A stretch of 64,000 nucleotides of DNA from Cryobacterium sp. Y57 (GTDB lineage: Bacteria; Actinomycetota; Actinomycetes; Actinomycetales; Microbacteriaceae). Below the pieces are notes generated by a model that worked only from the letters and a program-made list of their open reading frames with translations, searched no databases and had not been told where the DNA came from. The stretch is from the NCBI RefSeq assembly GCF_002929505.1, contig NZ_PJJL01000064.1:63918-127917 (forward strand). Reading direction: 5' to 3'. A program made the translations under genes and the position numbers. Shown in pieces: positions 29,977-39,862 of the stretch. The first letter of the stretch is position 1, and each line of letters opens with the position of its first letter.

Positions 29977-31409
29977 CTCGCCGATTGGGCCTTGACCCTC
30001 TCGTAGGCGGCGAGGGCGGCTCGGCGCGTTTCGCCGAGGTCGACGAGGGGCTCCGGGTAGGCATCCGTGCCGTACTCGGGTACGTATTCCCGGATGTACT
30101 GCTGGTGCGGGTCGAACTTGGCCGCCTGCAACTCGGGATTGAAGATGCGAAAGTAGGGCGCAGCATCCGCTCCGGAGCCGGCCACCCACTGCCAGCCGAA
30201 AGGGTTGCTCGCAGCGTCGGCATCGACCAAAGTGTCCCAGAACCAGCGCTCTCCTTCGCGCCAGTCGACCAACATATTCTTGATCAGGAATGATGCGGTA
30301 ACCATGCGTACCCGATTATGCATACTTCCAGTGCGCCACAGTTCGCGCATCCCGGCATCGACGAGCGCAAAGCCGGTGCGCCCCTGTTTCCAAGCGGCGA
30401 GTGCACGCTCGTCAACCGGTGGCCACGGGAAAGCGTCGAAGGCGGGGCGCAGGTTTGTCGTCGCGAGCTGGGGAGCGTGAAAGAGCACGTGGTAAGCGAA
30501 CTCGCGCCAGCCGAGCTCGGTGAGAAATCGGGTCGCGCTTGTCAGCGCCGGGCCGGAGAGTTCACGCTGAGCCTGCTGCGTGGCGGCCCAAACCTGATGC
30601 GGGCTGATCTCGCCCCAGCGCAGGTACGGTGACAGGCGCGACGTGGCGTTCTGGGCCGGTTCGTCACGGTCGGCGGCGTAGCGCGGAAGCGCCTCTGCGA
30701 GAAAGCGCTCGAGCATTCTCTGAGCGGATGCTTCGCCCGGCGTCCAGGCGGCGCGCAGCCCGGCGGCCCAGTCGGGCGCACTCGGCTCGAGGCCCCAGTC
30801 GTTCAGGTTGTCGGAGTCGAGGCCGTCTGTCGCGGTGTCGCCCGTCGAGGTGGCAATACTGGTGGGTGCCGGATACGGCGCGCGCGGCGGCGGGCCTGCT
30901 GTGCAGGAACGCCAGAACGGCGTAAAAACCGAGTAAGAGCCGCCTTGCCCGGTCTGCACCGTCCAGGGTTCGAACAGAAGCGAACCCGCGAAACTGTGGG
31001 TGTCCACGCCGCGCCCGCGCAACTCGGCCTTGATCGCGGTGTCGATCGTGCGTTCGGCCTCGCCGTAGCGGCGATTCCAGAAGACCGCCGCGGCATCCGT
31101 GTCGTGCACAATCTGAGCGATGATTGCGGCCGCAGCACCCCGGCGCAGGATGAGTCGCCCGCCGAGCTTTTCGAGGGTCGCAGCCAGAGATCGCAGGCTT
31201 TGGTGTAACCACCAGCGAGCCGCACCTCCGAGCGGACGCACGCCGGGAGATTCGTCGTCAAACACGTACACGGCCACGATCGGTCGTTGACGGGCCAAGG
31301 CGGCGTGCAGGGCCGGATGGTCGGCAACCCGTAGATCGTCGCGGAACCAGACGACGACGGGGCCGGCGGGCTCGTCGGGGTGGGGGGTGATGGCGGGGGG
31401 TGCAGTCAT
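29973..31409 (-). CDS. phr: Deoxyribodipyrimidine photo-lyase
   Basis: A 478-residue CPD photolyase/cryptochrome-family enzyme repairing UV dimers. N-terminal alpha/beta domain: VVVWFRDDLRVADHPAL and AVFWNRRYGEAE. FAD domain: TSRLSPYLRWGEISPHQVW, FLTELGWREFAYHVLFH, GRTGFALVDAGMRELWRTGSMHNRVRMVTASFLIKNMLVDWREGERWFWDTLVDAD, and NPFGWQWVAGSG. It sits on the opposite strand between SipW clusters 2 and 3, so it is an unrelated passenger. The start is GTG or ATG near 31409. Confidence 0.94.
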   Translation of the reverse strand: MTAPPAITPHPDEPAGPVVVWFRDDLRVADHPALHAALARQRPIVAVYVFDDESPGVRPLGGAARWWLHQSLRSLAATLEKLGGRLILRRGAAAAIIAQIVHDTDAAAVFWNRRYGEAERTIDTAIKAELRGRGVDTHSFAGSLLFEPWTVQTGQGGSYSVFTPFWRSCTAGPPPRAPYPAPTSIATSTGDTATDGLDSDNLNDWGLEPSAPDWAAGLRAAWTPGEASAQRMLERFLAEALPRYAADRDEPAQNATSRLSPYLRWGEISPHQVWAATQQAQRELSGPALTSATRFLTELGWREFAYHVLFHAPQLATTNLRPAFDAFPWPPVDERALAAWKQGRTGFALVDAGMRELWRTGSMHNRVRMVTASFLIKNMLVDWREGERWFWDTLVDADAASNPFGWQWVAGSGADAAPYFRIFNPELQAAKFDPHQQYIREYVPEYGTDAYPEPLVDLGETRRAALAAYERVKAQSAS

Positions 31410-31885
31410 GGGCGTCTCCTCCAGAGAACTCCAGTGTGGACCCTTCCGGCGAGTAGACCAATTCGGAGGTAGAACGCTCTGTATTGGACTGACCTTCTAT
31501 GGTGCACCGAGGAAGCTCAGACGCGAAAACCTCGGTGTGACTGTAAAAAACGACGAAAATCAGCATAAAACTGTACGGATACTGGATAAAAACACCGTAT
31601 TTGCTCAAAAACCCAATTCCCTATTCTGGGGGTTTGAGTAGGACAGACATATCCGTCTGTCCCATCTAGTGTGTGAATCGCGGATGGCGCTACAGCCGAA
31701 AAAATCATCGGCGATTTGTCGCAATTCATGGCTTGATACCCAGAGCCGTGGCAGCCAACCGCAACAACGGCGTGCTTACCCCACGCCGGCCACTTGGCGG
31801 GTTCTCTCACCGTTGCTCCACGCCTGCCGATTTCTGGCCTGCGATCACCCGAAGTTTTCAGACCAGTACTCGAAGGGTTTTACTC
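31410..31885. other. Long intergenic region upstream of SipW cluster 3
   Basis: About 476 bases, AT-richer than the surroundings in its first half, with no supportable gene. CCCAATTCCCTATTCTGGGG lies at 31613-31632, and a perfect dyad GGACAGAC-ATATCC-GTCTGTCC lies at 31641-31662. These resemble, but do not match in spacing, the regions before clusters 1 and 2. The rest up to AAGGG near 31873 would be a long 5' leader of the next gene. Confidence 0.5.
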
Positions 31886-32515
31886 ATGAACAAGCTCACT
31901 AAAGCCGCGATTGCCGGCGCTGCCGGTCTCACCCTGCTACTCGGCGGCGGCACGACTTTCGCACTATGGAACTCCTCGGCTGCGGTTTCCGGCGGCACGA
32001 TTATCGCCGGCAACTTGGTCGTTACCCCCACTGTGTCCAACGGCGTCGAAGTCGCAGGAATCTGGAGCGTGAAGGACGAAACCGCCGAGGGCACGGAGAT
32101 CCCTGTGCTTGCCAATTTCAAAGCCTCGCCCGGTGATGTGCTGGTGTACACCAAGTCCATGCACATCACGGCCAGTGGCGATAACCTCGTCGCCGATCTG
32201 GCGCTTGCCCCGGGTTCGATCAAAGCTACAAAGACAAGCGTTCCTGCCGATGAGAATCTCGCAGAATATCTCGAGGGGACCGCGGTTCTGACAGCGAGGG
32301 GTACTGGAATTACCGACAACTACTCCGAGTCCTACCGGACGGTGGCCACCGGCTCGACGAAATATGTCGTCACGCCCGGAACGGGAGTGGTCGATGAAGA
32401 CGTCACCGTCGAGGTGACAATCACCTTCCCGAACGGCGCCTTGGGCCGTGAGAACACCATGATGCTCGGTTCGGTCACCCTTCAAGACATGGCGGTCACG
32501 CTTACCCAGCAGTAA
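31886..32515 (+). CDS. TasA/camelysin-like secreted protein 4 with SipW-type signal peptide
   Basis: A 209-residue paralogue of the two cluster 1 proteins: signal TKAAIAGAAGLTLLLGGGT, then TFALWNSSAAVSGG, then IIAGNLVV. The mature half repeats the pattern ASPGDVLVYTKSMHITASGDNLVADLAL and ends MAVTLTQQ. ATG at 31886 with AAGGG upstream. First gene of the five-gene cluster 3, followed by a strong hairpin. Presumably the main subunit of a surface fibre or matrix. Confidence 0.78.
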   Translation: MNKLTKAAIAGAAGLTLLLGGGTTFALWNSSAAVSGGTIIAGNLVVTPTVSNGVEVAGIWSVKDETAEGTEIPVLANFKASPGDVLVYTKSMHITASGDNLVADLALAPGSIKATKTSVPADENLAEYLEGTAVLTARGTGITDNYSESYRTVATGSTKYVVTPGTGVVDEDVTVEVTITFPNGALGRENTMMLGSVTLQDMAVTLTQQ

Positions 32516-32527
32516 CCGGTCTGTGCC

Positions 32528-32558
32528 GGGGTGCCCACCATTCGACGGTGGGCACCCC
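32528..32558 (+). terminator. Attenuator-like hairpin after TasA-like gene 4
   Basis: A perfect 12-bp stem GGGGTGCCCACC / GGTGGGCACCCC with loop ATTCGAC, 13 bases after the stop. No U tract follows and downstream genes continue on the same strand. Confidence 0.65.
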
Positions 32559-32609
32559 GAAAACGGCCAGCACGCAGTGTCCTTTCGATTCGCGAAAGCC
32601 GGTGATCTT

Positions 32610-33143
32610 TTGAAAACGTATTTACTCGCCAGCGCGGCGATTCTGGGCGCTACCCTCCTGGCGACGGCCGCTGTCGGCGGAACCTATGCCCTGCTCACTT
32701 CAAGCGCCTCGGCCGGCCAGGCGGTGACCATTCAGGCCGGAGCGGCAGCCCTCAGCATCACGTCACCCCTCGTGCTGTCGAATGCCCCGTTGTATCCGGG
32801 AGCGAGAAATGTCGGCACGGTCGAAGTGCGAAACGACGGCACTGTGTCGCTCGCGCTTCGGCTTTTTGGACTGACGCCGCCGACGGCCCAGACCGCATTG
32901 TCTGAGGACTTGATCGTGGGTGCTCGAACAGTGTCGGCGGTGAGCGAGTGCACGTCGAGCCTGACACCGACCATTACCGGAACTTTTCGTTCCGCGCCGG
33001 TTGCCGAGCTCGGTACGACCCTCGCCCCGGGGGCTACGGCAATACTCTGCGTCTCGGTGGGGCTGTCAGCGGATGCCCAGAGCGCCAGCCAATCCCAGAC
33101 TGCGACCAGTTTCGGACTTTTGATTGATGGACGACAGGTCTAG
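32610..33143 (+). CDS. Camelysin-like secreted protein with SipW-type signal
   Basis: A 177-residue secreted protein. The N terminus (KTYLLASAAILGATLLATAA, then VGGTYALLTSSASAGQ) has the same hydrophobic run and Tyr-Ala-Leu junction as the other SipW-type signals. The mature part is rich in Ser, Thr and Ala with SLALRLFGLTPP and two Cys (SECTSSL, ILCVSV). The TTG at 32610 is chosen because GGTGA is upstream and the signal then has normal length; a GTG at 32577 is possible. Four bases separate it from the next gene. Confidence 0.65.
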   Translation: MKTYLLASAAILGATLLATAAVGGTYALLTSSASAGQAVTIQAGAAALSITSPLVLSNAPLYPGARNVGTVEVRNDGTVSLALRLFGLTPPTAQTALSEDLIVGARTVSAVSECTSSLTPTITGTFRSAPVAELGTTLAPGATAILCVSVGLSADAQSASQSQTATSFGLLIDGRQV

Positions 33144-33146
33144 CCC

Positions 33147-34504
33147 GTGAAATTGCACCGTCACTTCCCGCGTTCCCTGCGACTGCGAACACGGCGTTCG
33201 ACTGTTCGCCGACGGGTATCCCGGCCTCGCTGGCCCGCTACCCGGTCAGCCCTCACGATCGCGAGCGCTGTCTTGTTGACCCTCTCAGGCTCTGGAGCTG
33301 CCCAAGCCCTCTGGACCGCCGCGGCGGTCCATCCCACGGCATCCGTTCGGTCGGGCGCCGTGACGATCAGCCAGACGGGGTTTGCCGAGCTCGCGACGAC
33401 GTACACGTCCACCGGCCTCTCGACCACCAAGCTGATTTCGGTATCTAACGAAGGTGTGCCAGCCAGCTACAGTCTGGTGCTCGGCTCAGCCTCGTCTACC
33501 CCGACCTCGTTCGCCGAGGCAATCACCGTGCGCACCTGGGCGATCGCCGAGGCCGGTACCTGCGCTTCGACGCCGTCGACCAGCACACGAAGCAGCACCT
33601 GGGCGAGTGGAGTCGTACTCAGCGGCTCCCTGGCGGCGGGGGCTTCGGCGCGCTATTGCGTGCAGACCGCCATCACCAGCGCGGCCGCTGGGAACGCGCT
33701 CGGCACGACGATGACGGCGCGAATGGATCTGCAAGCGCGTGCCGCCAACTGGACCTCACCGGTGACGACCTTGACAATCGTGCAGAAAGTGGCTGACACT
33801 GCGCCGCGGTCGCTGGCTGCGGCTAGAAAGACGGCCAGCTCCATCTCGTTGAGCTGGGATGCGCCCAACGATGAATCCGTGACGCGATACCAGCTGTATC
33901 GCGGTAGTACGGCAGTCTCGTCGGTGCAGACCGCAACCACCTTCACGGACACGGGCCTGACGGCAAATACTGCCTACGGTTACACGGTGTATTCCGTGGA
34001 TGGCGACAACAACCGTCTGGCAGCCTCGAACGTGCTCGCTGTCACGACGGATAGAAAGGTGCCGGCGCCGAATACCTGGTACCACGTCGTTACCGCAGAC
34101 GGAAGCTGCGTCGATGCCGCAGCTCCGCAAGAAGAAGGCAGAGTTCTTGCAACGACGCTGTGCTCGACGGCCTCATCATCGAGCTTTCGCTTCGTCGCGG
34201 ATGGAGAGGGCGCCTACACGGTCAACGCAAAAACGAACGCCAGGGTGTGGGATTCCAGGGCTAAGAAGCAGGGCTCGTCCGACGTGACACTGAGCGTCGA
34301 AGATGGCGGACCACAGAGATTGGAGCGACACTTCGCTCTCATCAGCATTGATGACACGACCGGAGCATTCCAGATTCGCAGCATGCAGGTAAGTAAACAC
34401 TGTATGCAATCGGGCGCTTCGGGTACCGCGCTCACCATGCAGTCCTGCGACACCACGATTCCCAGCCAGGACAACCAGCAATTCACCCTGGTCGAGGTGA
34501 CACC

Positions 34505-34508
<4 letters not shown>
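33147..34508 (+). CDS. Secreted protein with fibronectin type III and ricin B-type lectin domains
   Basis: A 453-residue multidomain secreted protein. A basic N terminus precedes a hydrophobic signal (LTIASAVLLTLSGSGAAQAL) ending in ALWTAAAVHPTASVRSGAVTI, again SipW-like. Residues 60-210 are a Ser/Thr-rich beta domain. Residues 215-305 form a fibronectin type III domain (APRSLAAARKTASSISLSWD, YQLYRGSTAV, YTVYSVDGDNN). Residues 311-453 resemble a ricin B-type beta-trefoil with CVDAA, CMQSG and a final QQFTLVEV, suggesting carbohydrate binding. GTG at 33147; ATGA overlap with the next gene. Likely the adhesive tip or binding part of the surface structure, by inference. Confidence 0.75.
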
Positions 34509-35259
<751 letters not shown>

Positions 35260-35263
<4 letters not shown>

Positions 35264-35925
35264 CCGGACATCAGACACTCGCGTCTGTCGACCGACCTCA
35301 GGAATTTGCAGCCGCTTCGCCCGCACCCCCCGAGAGCAGTATCTGGCGGTACCTCGGATTGGCGCTCAGCGCGGCCCTGCTCCTGCTCGTTGTCGGTCTT
35401 GGGGTGCTGCTCGTGGTGATTCCCAAGGTGACCGGCGCGACCCCGCTGACCGTGCTGACCAGCTCCATGGAGCCGGGGCTTCCACCGGGCACTCTGGTCA
35501 TCGTGCGTCCGGTCGCCGCCGAGACGCTGCGCATCGGCGACGTCGTCACGTATCAAATGGTGTCGAATGATGCCAAGGTCGTGACCCACCGCATCATCTC
35601 GATCACGTCGAGCTCAGACGGATCGCGTTCTTTTATCGTGCAGGGTGACAACAACAGCGTGCCCGACGACGATCCGGTGCTGGCTGAGCAGGTTCAGGGC
35701 CGGCTCTGGTACGCGGTGCCCTACGTCGGCTACGTCAACAACGTGGTCAACGGGGCAAACCGGGCTTGGATCATCCCCGTGCTGACCGTCGCGCTTTTCG
35801 GTTACGCCGGATTCATGGTCGCCGGAGGCGTGCTTGATCGCAAACGAACTCGCTCGCGAACAGCCGATACCAGCCAGCCGGGCGTCGCGGGCGCGACGGG
35901 GAAGGGCGCGGCTGAGCGCTCGTGA
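35260..35925 (+). CDS. SipW-type signal peptidase I (copy 3)
   Basis: A 221-residue Ser-His signal peptidase very like copy 1: VIPKVTGATPLTVLTSSMEP (catalytic Ser in SSMEPG), GDVVTYQM, catalytic His in THRIISI, QGDNNSVPDDDP, and the shared GRLWYAVPYVGYVNNVVNGA followed by a C-terminal span. The GTG at 35260 overlaps the LPXTG gene stop. As last gene of cluster 3 it likely processes the SipW-type signals of the three proteins upstream. The strong similarity to copy 1 indicates duplication of a TasA-SipW unit. Confidence 0.9.
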
Positions 35926-35947
35926 TGACCGGTCAATCGCTTGACGA

Positions 35948-36934
35948 TTAGGACACGCGCAGCACGATCTTGCCACGGGTATGACCCTCCTCGAGCAGCC
36001 GATGGGCCGCGGCACCGTCGGCGAGGTCGAACAGCGAGTCGACGTGCACCCGCACGATACCCGCGTCGAGCAGCGCCGAGATTTCGTCGAGCACGCGTGC
36101 GTCGGGGGACACCTTGAAATCGGTTGCGCGTCGTCCTGCTGCTGCGGCATCCGCTGCCAAGGTCGGCCAGCTGCCGGTCGGCGCGTTCACGAGCAGGCCG
36201 TCGGGGCGCAGCACACCGAGGGAACGGGTGCCGGTGTCGTCATGCACGTTGCCAATGAGGTCGATGACCGAGTCGAGGTCGTGGACCACGTCTTCGAAGC
36301 GCGTTGTCGTGTAGTCGATGACCTCGTCGGCGCCGAGCTCGCGCAGAAAATCGAGGTTGCGGGTCGATGCCGTGGCGGTCACGTGGGCGCCGAGAACCCG
36401 GGCGAACTGCACTGCGAAGTGGCCGACGCCGCCGCTGGCGGCGTGCACGAGCATGCACTGCCCGGGGGCGGCTCCGGCCAGCTTGACCATGCCCCATGCG
36501 GTCAGAGCCGCAAGGGGAACCGCGGCCGCCTCGGCATGACTGAGCCGGGCGGGTTTGCGGGTGACGCTCATGCTCGACACCGAGACATACTCGGCGAAAC
36601 TGCCACCGATGCGCGGCACCCGGCCCATGCCATAGACGGCATCGCCCGGCTGGAGGGGCGCGGCCTCGAAGGCAGCGCGCACAACGATTCCGCTGAAATC
36701 GTTGCCGAGAATGGCCGGGTAGCTCTCGATGGCGGCCGCGACACCCGTGCCGGAGCGCGTCTTGGCGTCGATCGGGTTGAGACCGGCCGCGATGACCTTG
36801 ACGAGAACCTCGTCGACAATCTGGCGTGGCAGCATTCGATCGGCCAAGTGCAACACTTCGGGGGCGCCGGTCTCGTCGATGACCAGGGCGCGCATGGTCT
36901 GCGGCAGTTCGAATTCAGGAGCCATGCTCCCCAT
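35948..36934 (-). CDS. Zinc-independent MDR-family quinone oxidoreductase-like protein
   Basis: A medium-chain dehydrogenase/reductase of about 328 residues. Visible motifs are the GroES-like N-terminal part (VKVIAAGLNPIDAKTRSGTG, ILGNDFSGIV, GDAVYGM), the nucleotide-binding VHAASGGVGHFAVQFARVLGAHVTATAS and LGADEVIDY. Cys ligands for catalytic zinc are absent, as in quinone reductases (QOR). NADPH-dependent reduction of quinones or enones is the expected activity. ATG at 36934 or 36925 could be used. It converges on the sipW copy 3 gene. Confidence 0.85.
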   Translation of the reverse strand: MGSMAPEFELPQTMRALVIDETGAPEVLHLADRMLPRQIVDEVLVKVIAAGLNPIDAKTRSGTGVAAAIESYPAILGNDFSGIVVRAAFEAAPLQPGDAVYGMGRVPRIGGSFAEYVSVSSMSVTRKPARLSHAEAAAVPLAALTAWGMVKLAGAAPGQCMLVHAASGGVGHFAVQFARVLGAHVTATASTRNLDFLRELGADEVIDYTTTRFEDVVHDLDSVIDLIGNVHDDTGTRSLGVLRPDGLLVNAPTGSWPTLAADAAAAGRRATDFKVSPDARVLDEISALLDAGIVRVHVDSLFDLADGAAAHRLLEEGHTRGKIVLRVS

Positions 36935-36964
36935 TGTGCTGCATTCTCCGCCCATGCACTGCGA

Positions 36965-37035
36965 ACGGGGCCCGGGCCCCGAACGCGGGCCTAGTTTATA
37001 ACCTGGGCCCGGGGACGGGGCCCAGGCCCCGTCCG
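36965..37035. repeat. GC-rich palindromic intergenic repeat, copy 1
   Basis: Contains the core GGGCCTAGTTTATAACCTGG, then GCCCGGGGACGGGGCCCAGG and CCCCGTCC. The same unit occurs at 59053-59128 (inverted) and 63405-63478. It lies between two genes on the minus strand. Confidence 0.85.
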
Positions 37036-37049
37036 CAAAAAGAGGGAGA

Positions 37050-37727
37050 CTAGCGACGAGCCTGCTCGTCGAGATTGTCGATCAGGGCATTGGCGAGCCC
37101 GACCAGAATGGCGATCTGGTCTTCGTCCCGCTCGATCCAGCGACATTCGGGTACGGCCGCCACCGGTACGAAGTCGAGGTGCTCTTCCCAGACCAGCAGG
37201 GTGCGGTCGGCACCGAGCACATACTGCTGCCACCACACCTGCCGCAGATAGCTGCGCGGAATGCTGCGCCACGGTTTGCTCGTGGTCTTGATCTCGGCCA
37301 GGTGCAGGTCGCCGCCGGCTACGACGCCGACGCCGTCGGGGGTCGCCAGATGCCGCGGATGCCCGAGCGACCGAAACAGGTTCGTGCTCGGCTCGATGCC
37401 GTAGTTTTCCAGCACCCACGCGGCGATGACGGGTTCTCGGGCGCGACCATGGTCGGTGTAACTGTTGCCGGAGAAGCTCGTACCGTGCATTTTGTCGTGT
37501 GCGGCGTTCACGATGGATTTCGGGGTCGACAGTTTGGCGACATCCGTTGCGGTGATGCCCTGGTTACGCGCGCGCAGCCAGGCCACCCGGTCGGTCGAGT
37601 CGGCGACGATGCGCAATGTGTGCGGCGCCGGTGCTGGTGGACGTTCCGCTGTCGGCAGCACAGTCAATACAGCGGGGTGCGCTAAAGTCTGGTCCAGGTT
37701 GAACAGAAACAGCGTGGAATTTGGCAC
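37050..37727 (-). CDS. YqaJ-like (lambda exonuclease-fold) nuclease
   Basis: A 225-residue protein with the YqaJ viral recombinase fold. Residues 60-75 RARNQGITATDVAKL, then HGRAREPVIAAWV, the catalytic DGVGVVAGGDLHLAEIKTTS (Asp, then E-x-K) and the helix RQVWWQQYVLGADRTLLVWEE are all present. Family members degrade or process double-stranded DNA, often in phages with RecT. No RecT or other phage gene is next to it here, so it is a stand-alone chromosomal copy. The GTG at 37727 is the most likely start; a longer frame overlaps the divergent lipoprotein gene. Confidence 0.8.
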   Translation of the reverse strand: MPNSTLFLFNLDQTLAHPAVLTVLPTAERPPAPAPHTLRIVADSTDRVAWLRARNQGITATDVAKLSTPKSIVNAAHDKMHGTSFSGNSYTDHGRAREPVIAAWVLENYGIEPSTNLFRSLGHPRHLATPDGVGVVAGGDLHLAEIKTTSKPWRSIPRSYLRQVWWQQYVLGADRTLLVWEEHLDFVPVAAVPECRWIERDEDQIAILVGLANALIDNLDEQARR

Positions 37728-37920
37728 TCCTCTATTGTGTCCCCGCGGGACCGGTCGGCGCGCCACCGCCACGGGGCGCGGCCTGATTGAGGCCGCTCGT
37801 GCGGCCGACGCCAGGCCCGTCTGCCCAGCGGTAGTCACGCATCCGCTGCCGTGAGAATTGTTATCGCGACGAGACCGGGGTTCGCTAGCCTGAGACGACG
37901 GCAACCAATCGGGGGAACAG

Positions 37921-39048
37921 ATGGCGCTGCAGCTTCCAGTACGATTCACGCTCGCCGGGGCCGTCACGCTGGCCCTGCTGCTCAGCGGATGCGCCGGCCT
38001 CCCCGGCTACCCGGCTGCGACTGGCACTCCGGTGGCGCAGCTCGTCGCCGGCGTCGACTGCCAGGCGCCCAACCTCAAGAACGAATGGATGGTTTTCCGG
38101 GAAGGCGCTGCCCCCCCCCAGACCGATCTGACGGCCACGCACCCCGACGCCCCGGAGCCGGGCATGGTTCCGGCCGACTTTGAACCGGTCGCCGCGTACC
38201 TCTGTACTTTCTCCGGTAGCGTCGACGACGACCAAGGCCGTTGGGCAGCCGTGACGGTCGAGACCCGCACCGGAGACTTCGGTCCGCTACTGTCTGCGCT
38301 CGCCGAACCCAGCGACGAGGCCGGGTTCAATCAGGCCTGCACCGCCGACATGGAGTTCGTGCCGGAGCTGTGGCTTGAAAACGCTCCGGGTGAGGCGATG
38401 CGGGTGGCCTGGCCGAGCACCGCCTGCGGCAAGACCAAGCGGGCGACGTGGAAAGCGCTCGAGAAGCTCGCGTTGACCGGCACGGTAAAACTGCCACTCG
38501 TGCTCGAGATCACCCGCCCGGCCCTCGACGCCGGCTGCGTCATGAGCGCTGGCACGCCTGAGCAATCGCTGCAGTTCGGGGTCACCGGCTTGCCGACGTC
38601 CACTACCACCGGCGAGGTCGGCGAAAACATCCTGCCGGTTCCCGTGCCCCCGGCAGAAGTTGTGTCCTACGAGGGCGTCGACGGCGCGAGCGTCTGCTTC
38701 TACACGGTGGACCCGACCACCGCATCCGAGTCCGGGAAGCTGAGGGACGGTGACGGCATGGAATCCAGCAACCACGCGCTGGGCTCCATGCTTACCCTGC
38801 CGTTCGGTACCTTCGACAGCGCGACCATCCTTGGAGCGGATGCCACAGCGCTGCTTCCGGCCGCAGCATCCGCTCTGCCCGCCCCCGAGTGCACGGCCGA
38901 CCTCACCCGATTCGCGGTGATCTGGCCCCAGCGCGCCGGCACCCGGCTGGACAGTCCGATCCAGGTCGAGCTCGACGGCTGCCGGCGACTCTTCGCCAGC
39001 GCGGCGTTCGTGCCCGCGCCGGCCTTGCTGGCTGCCCTTGACGGCTAG
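37921..39048 (+). CDS. Lipoprotein of unknown function
   Basis: A 375-residue exported lipoprotein. The signal FTLAGAVTLALLLSGCAGLP has the lipobox LLSGC, with Cys as the lipidated residue. The mature part contains repeated Cys (CQAPN, YLCTF, QACTAD, STACGK, GCVMS, VCFY, PECTADL, GCRRL), suggesting several disulfides. No domain is recognised. It ends 67 bases before a response regulator gene. It might be sensed by or controlled by that two-component system, but nothing in the sequence proves it. ATG at 37921 with GGGGGAA upstream. Confidence 0.75.
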   Translation: MALQLPVRFTLAGAVTLALLLSGCAGLPGYPAATGTPVAQLVAGVDCQAPNLKNEWMVFREGAAPPQTDLTATHPDAPEPGMVPADFEPVAAYLCTFSGSVDDDQGRWAAVTVETRTGDFGPLLSALAEPSDEAGFNQACTADMEFVPELWLENAPGEAMRVAWPSTACGKTKRATWKALEKLALTGTVKLPLVLEITRPALDAGCVMSAGTPEQSLQFGVTGLPTSTTTGEVGENILPVPVPPAEVVSYEGVDGASVCFYTVDPTTASESGKLRDGDGMESSNHALGSMLTLPFGTFDSATILGADATALLPAAASALPAPECTADLTRFAVIWPQRAGTRLDSPIQVELDGCRRLFASAAFVPAPALLAALDG

Positions 39049-39075
39049 GCGGGCCACAGGCATCCGACGGTGCAC

Positions 39076-39108
39076 TCATAGCGCGTTCATAGGCAACTGC
39101 CGGATACT
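39076..39108 (+). promoter_or_regulatory. TCATAG direct repeat and -10 box before response regulator
   Basis: TCATAG occurs at 39076-39081 and again at 39087-39092, an 11-base period typical of OmpR/PhoB-family sites. GATACT at 39103-39108 is seven bases before the ATG at 39116, a leaderless-type -10. Suggests autoregulation. Confidence 0.4.
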
Positions 39109-39115
39109 CATCAGA

Positions 39116-39862
39116 ATGAGCACACGTGAGAGCACCCACACCGGCCACGGCCCGCGCCTGACCAAGGCCGACGGCAGCGCCATCCGGGTTCTGGTCGTTG
39201 ACGACGAGCCCACGCTCACCGATCTGCTCTCGATGGCCCTGCGCTACGAAGGCTGGGAGGTGCGCACCGCCGGCGAAGGCCGTCAGGCGCTGACCATCGC
39301 CCGCGAATTTCGGCCGGACGCCATCGTGCTCGACATCATGCTGCCCGACATCGATGGCCTGCAGGTGCTGCAGCGGGTGCGCGCCGACGGCTACGAGACT
39401 CCCGTGCTCTTTCTCACCGCCAAGGACTCGCTCGACGACCGCATCGCGGGGCTCACCGCCGGCGGCGACGATTACGTCACCAAACCCTTCAGCCTCGAGG
39501 AAGTCGTCGCTCGGCTGCGCGGCCTTATCCGCCGCTCCACCCTCGCCGTTGCAGACTCAACCGACCCCCGCATCAACGTCGGCGACCTCACCCTCGACGA
39601 AGACAGCTATGAGGTCTTCCGCGATAGCGAAGCCATCGAACTGACCGCGACCGAATTCGAACTGCTGCGTTTTCTTATGCGTAACCCGCGCCGGGTACTC
39701 AGCAAGGCGCAAATTCTCGACCGGGTCTGGAGCTACGACTTCGGCGGCAAGTCGAGCGTTGTCGAGATTTACATTTCTTACCTGCGCAAGAAGATCGATG
39801 CCGGCCGGGAGCCGATGATCCACACGGTGCGTGGCGCCGGTTACATGCTCAAGACGGTATGA
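39116..39862 (+). CDS. OmpR/PhoB-family response regulator
   Basis: A 248-residue regulator. The receiver domain has the acidic pocket VVDDEP, the phosphorylated Asp at residue 73 (VLDIMLPD) and the Lys of TKPF. The winged-helix domain shows ELTATEFELLRFLMRNPRRVLSKAQILDRVW and SVVEIYISYLRKKI followed by HTVRGAGYMLK. ATG at 39116 is chosen from family length and the -10 box upstream. Its stop overlaps the histidine kinase start, making a two-component operon of the TcrX/TrcR-like type. The stimulus is unknown. Confidence 0.94.
   Translation: MSTRESTHTGHGPRLTKADGSAIRVLVVDDEPTLTDLLSMALRYEGWEVRTAGEGRQALTIAREFRPDAIVLDIMLPDIDGLQVLQRVRADGYETPVLFLTAKDSLDDRIAGLTAGGDDYVTKPFSLEEVVARLRGLIRRSTLAVADSTDPRINVGDLTLDEDSYEVFRDSEAIELTATEFELLRFLMRNPRRVLSKAQILDRVWSYDFGGKSSVVEIYISYLRKKIDAGREPMIHTVRGAGYMLKTV

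Noticed and set aside
31673-31885. Upstream extension of TasA-like protein 4
   Set aside because: The added 71 residues carry no signal and would bury the SipW-type signal peptide; the ATG at 31886 has a ribosome binding site.
36965-37035. Palindromic GC-rich repeats as CRISPR repeats or IS ends
   Set aside because: Copies are single, far apart, lack spacers and no transposase is nearby.
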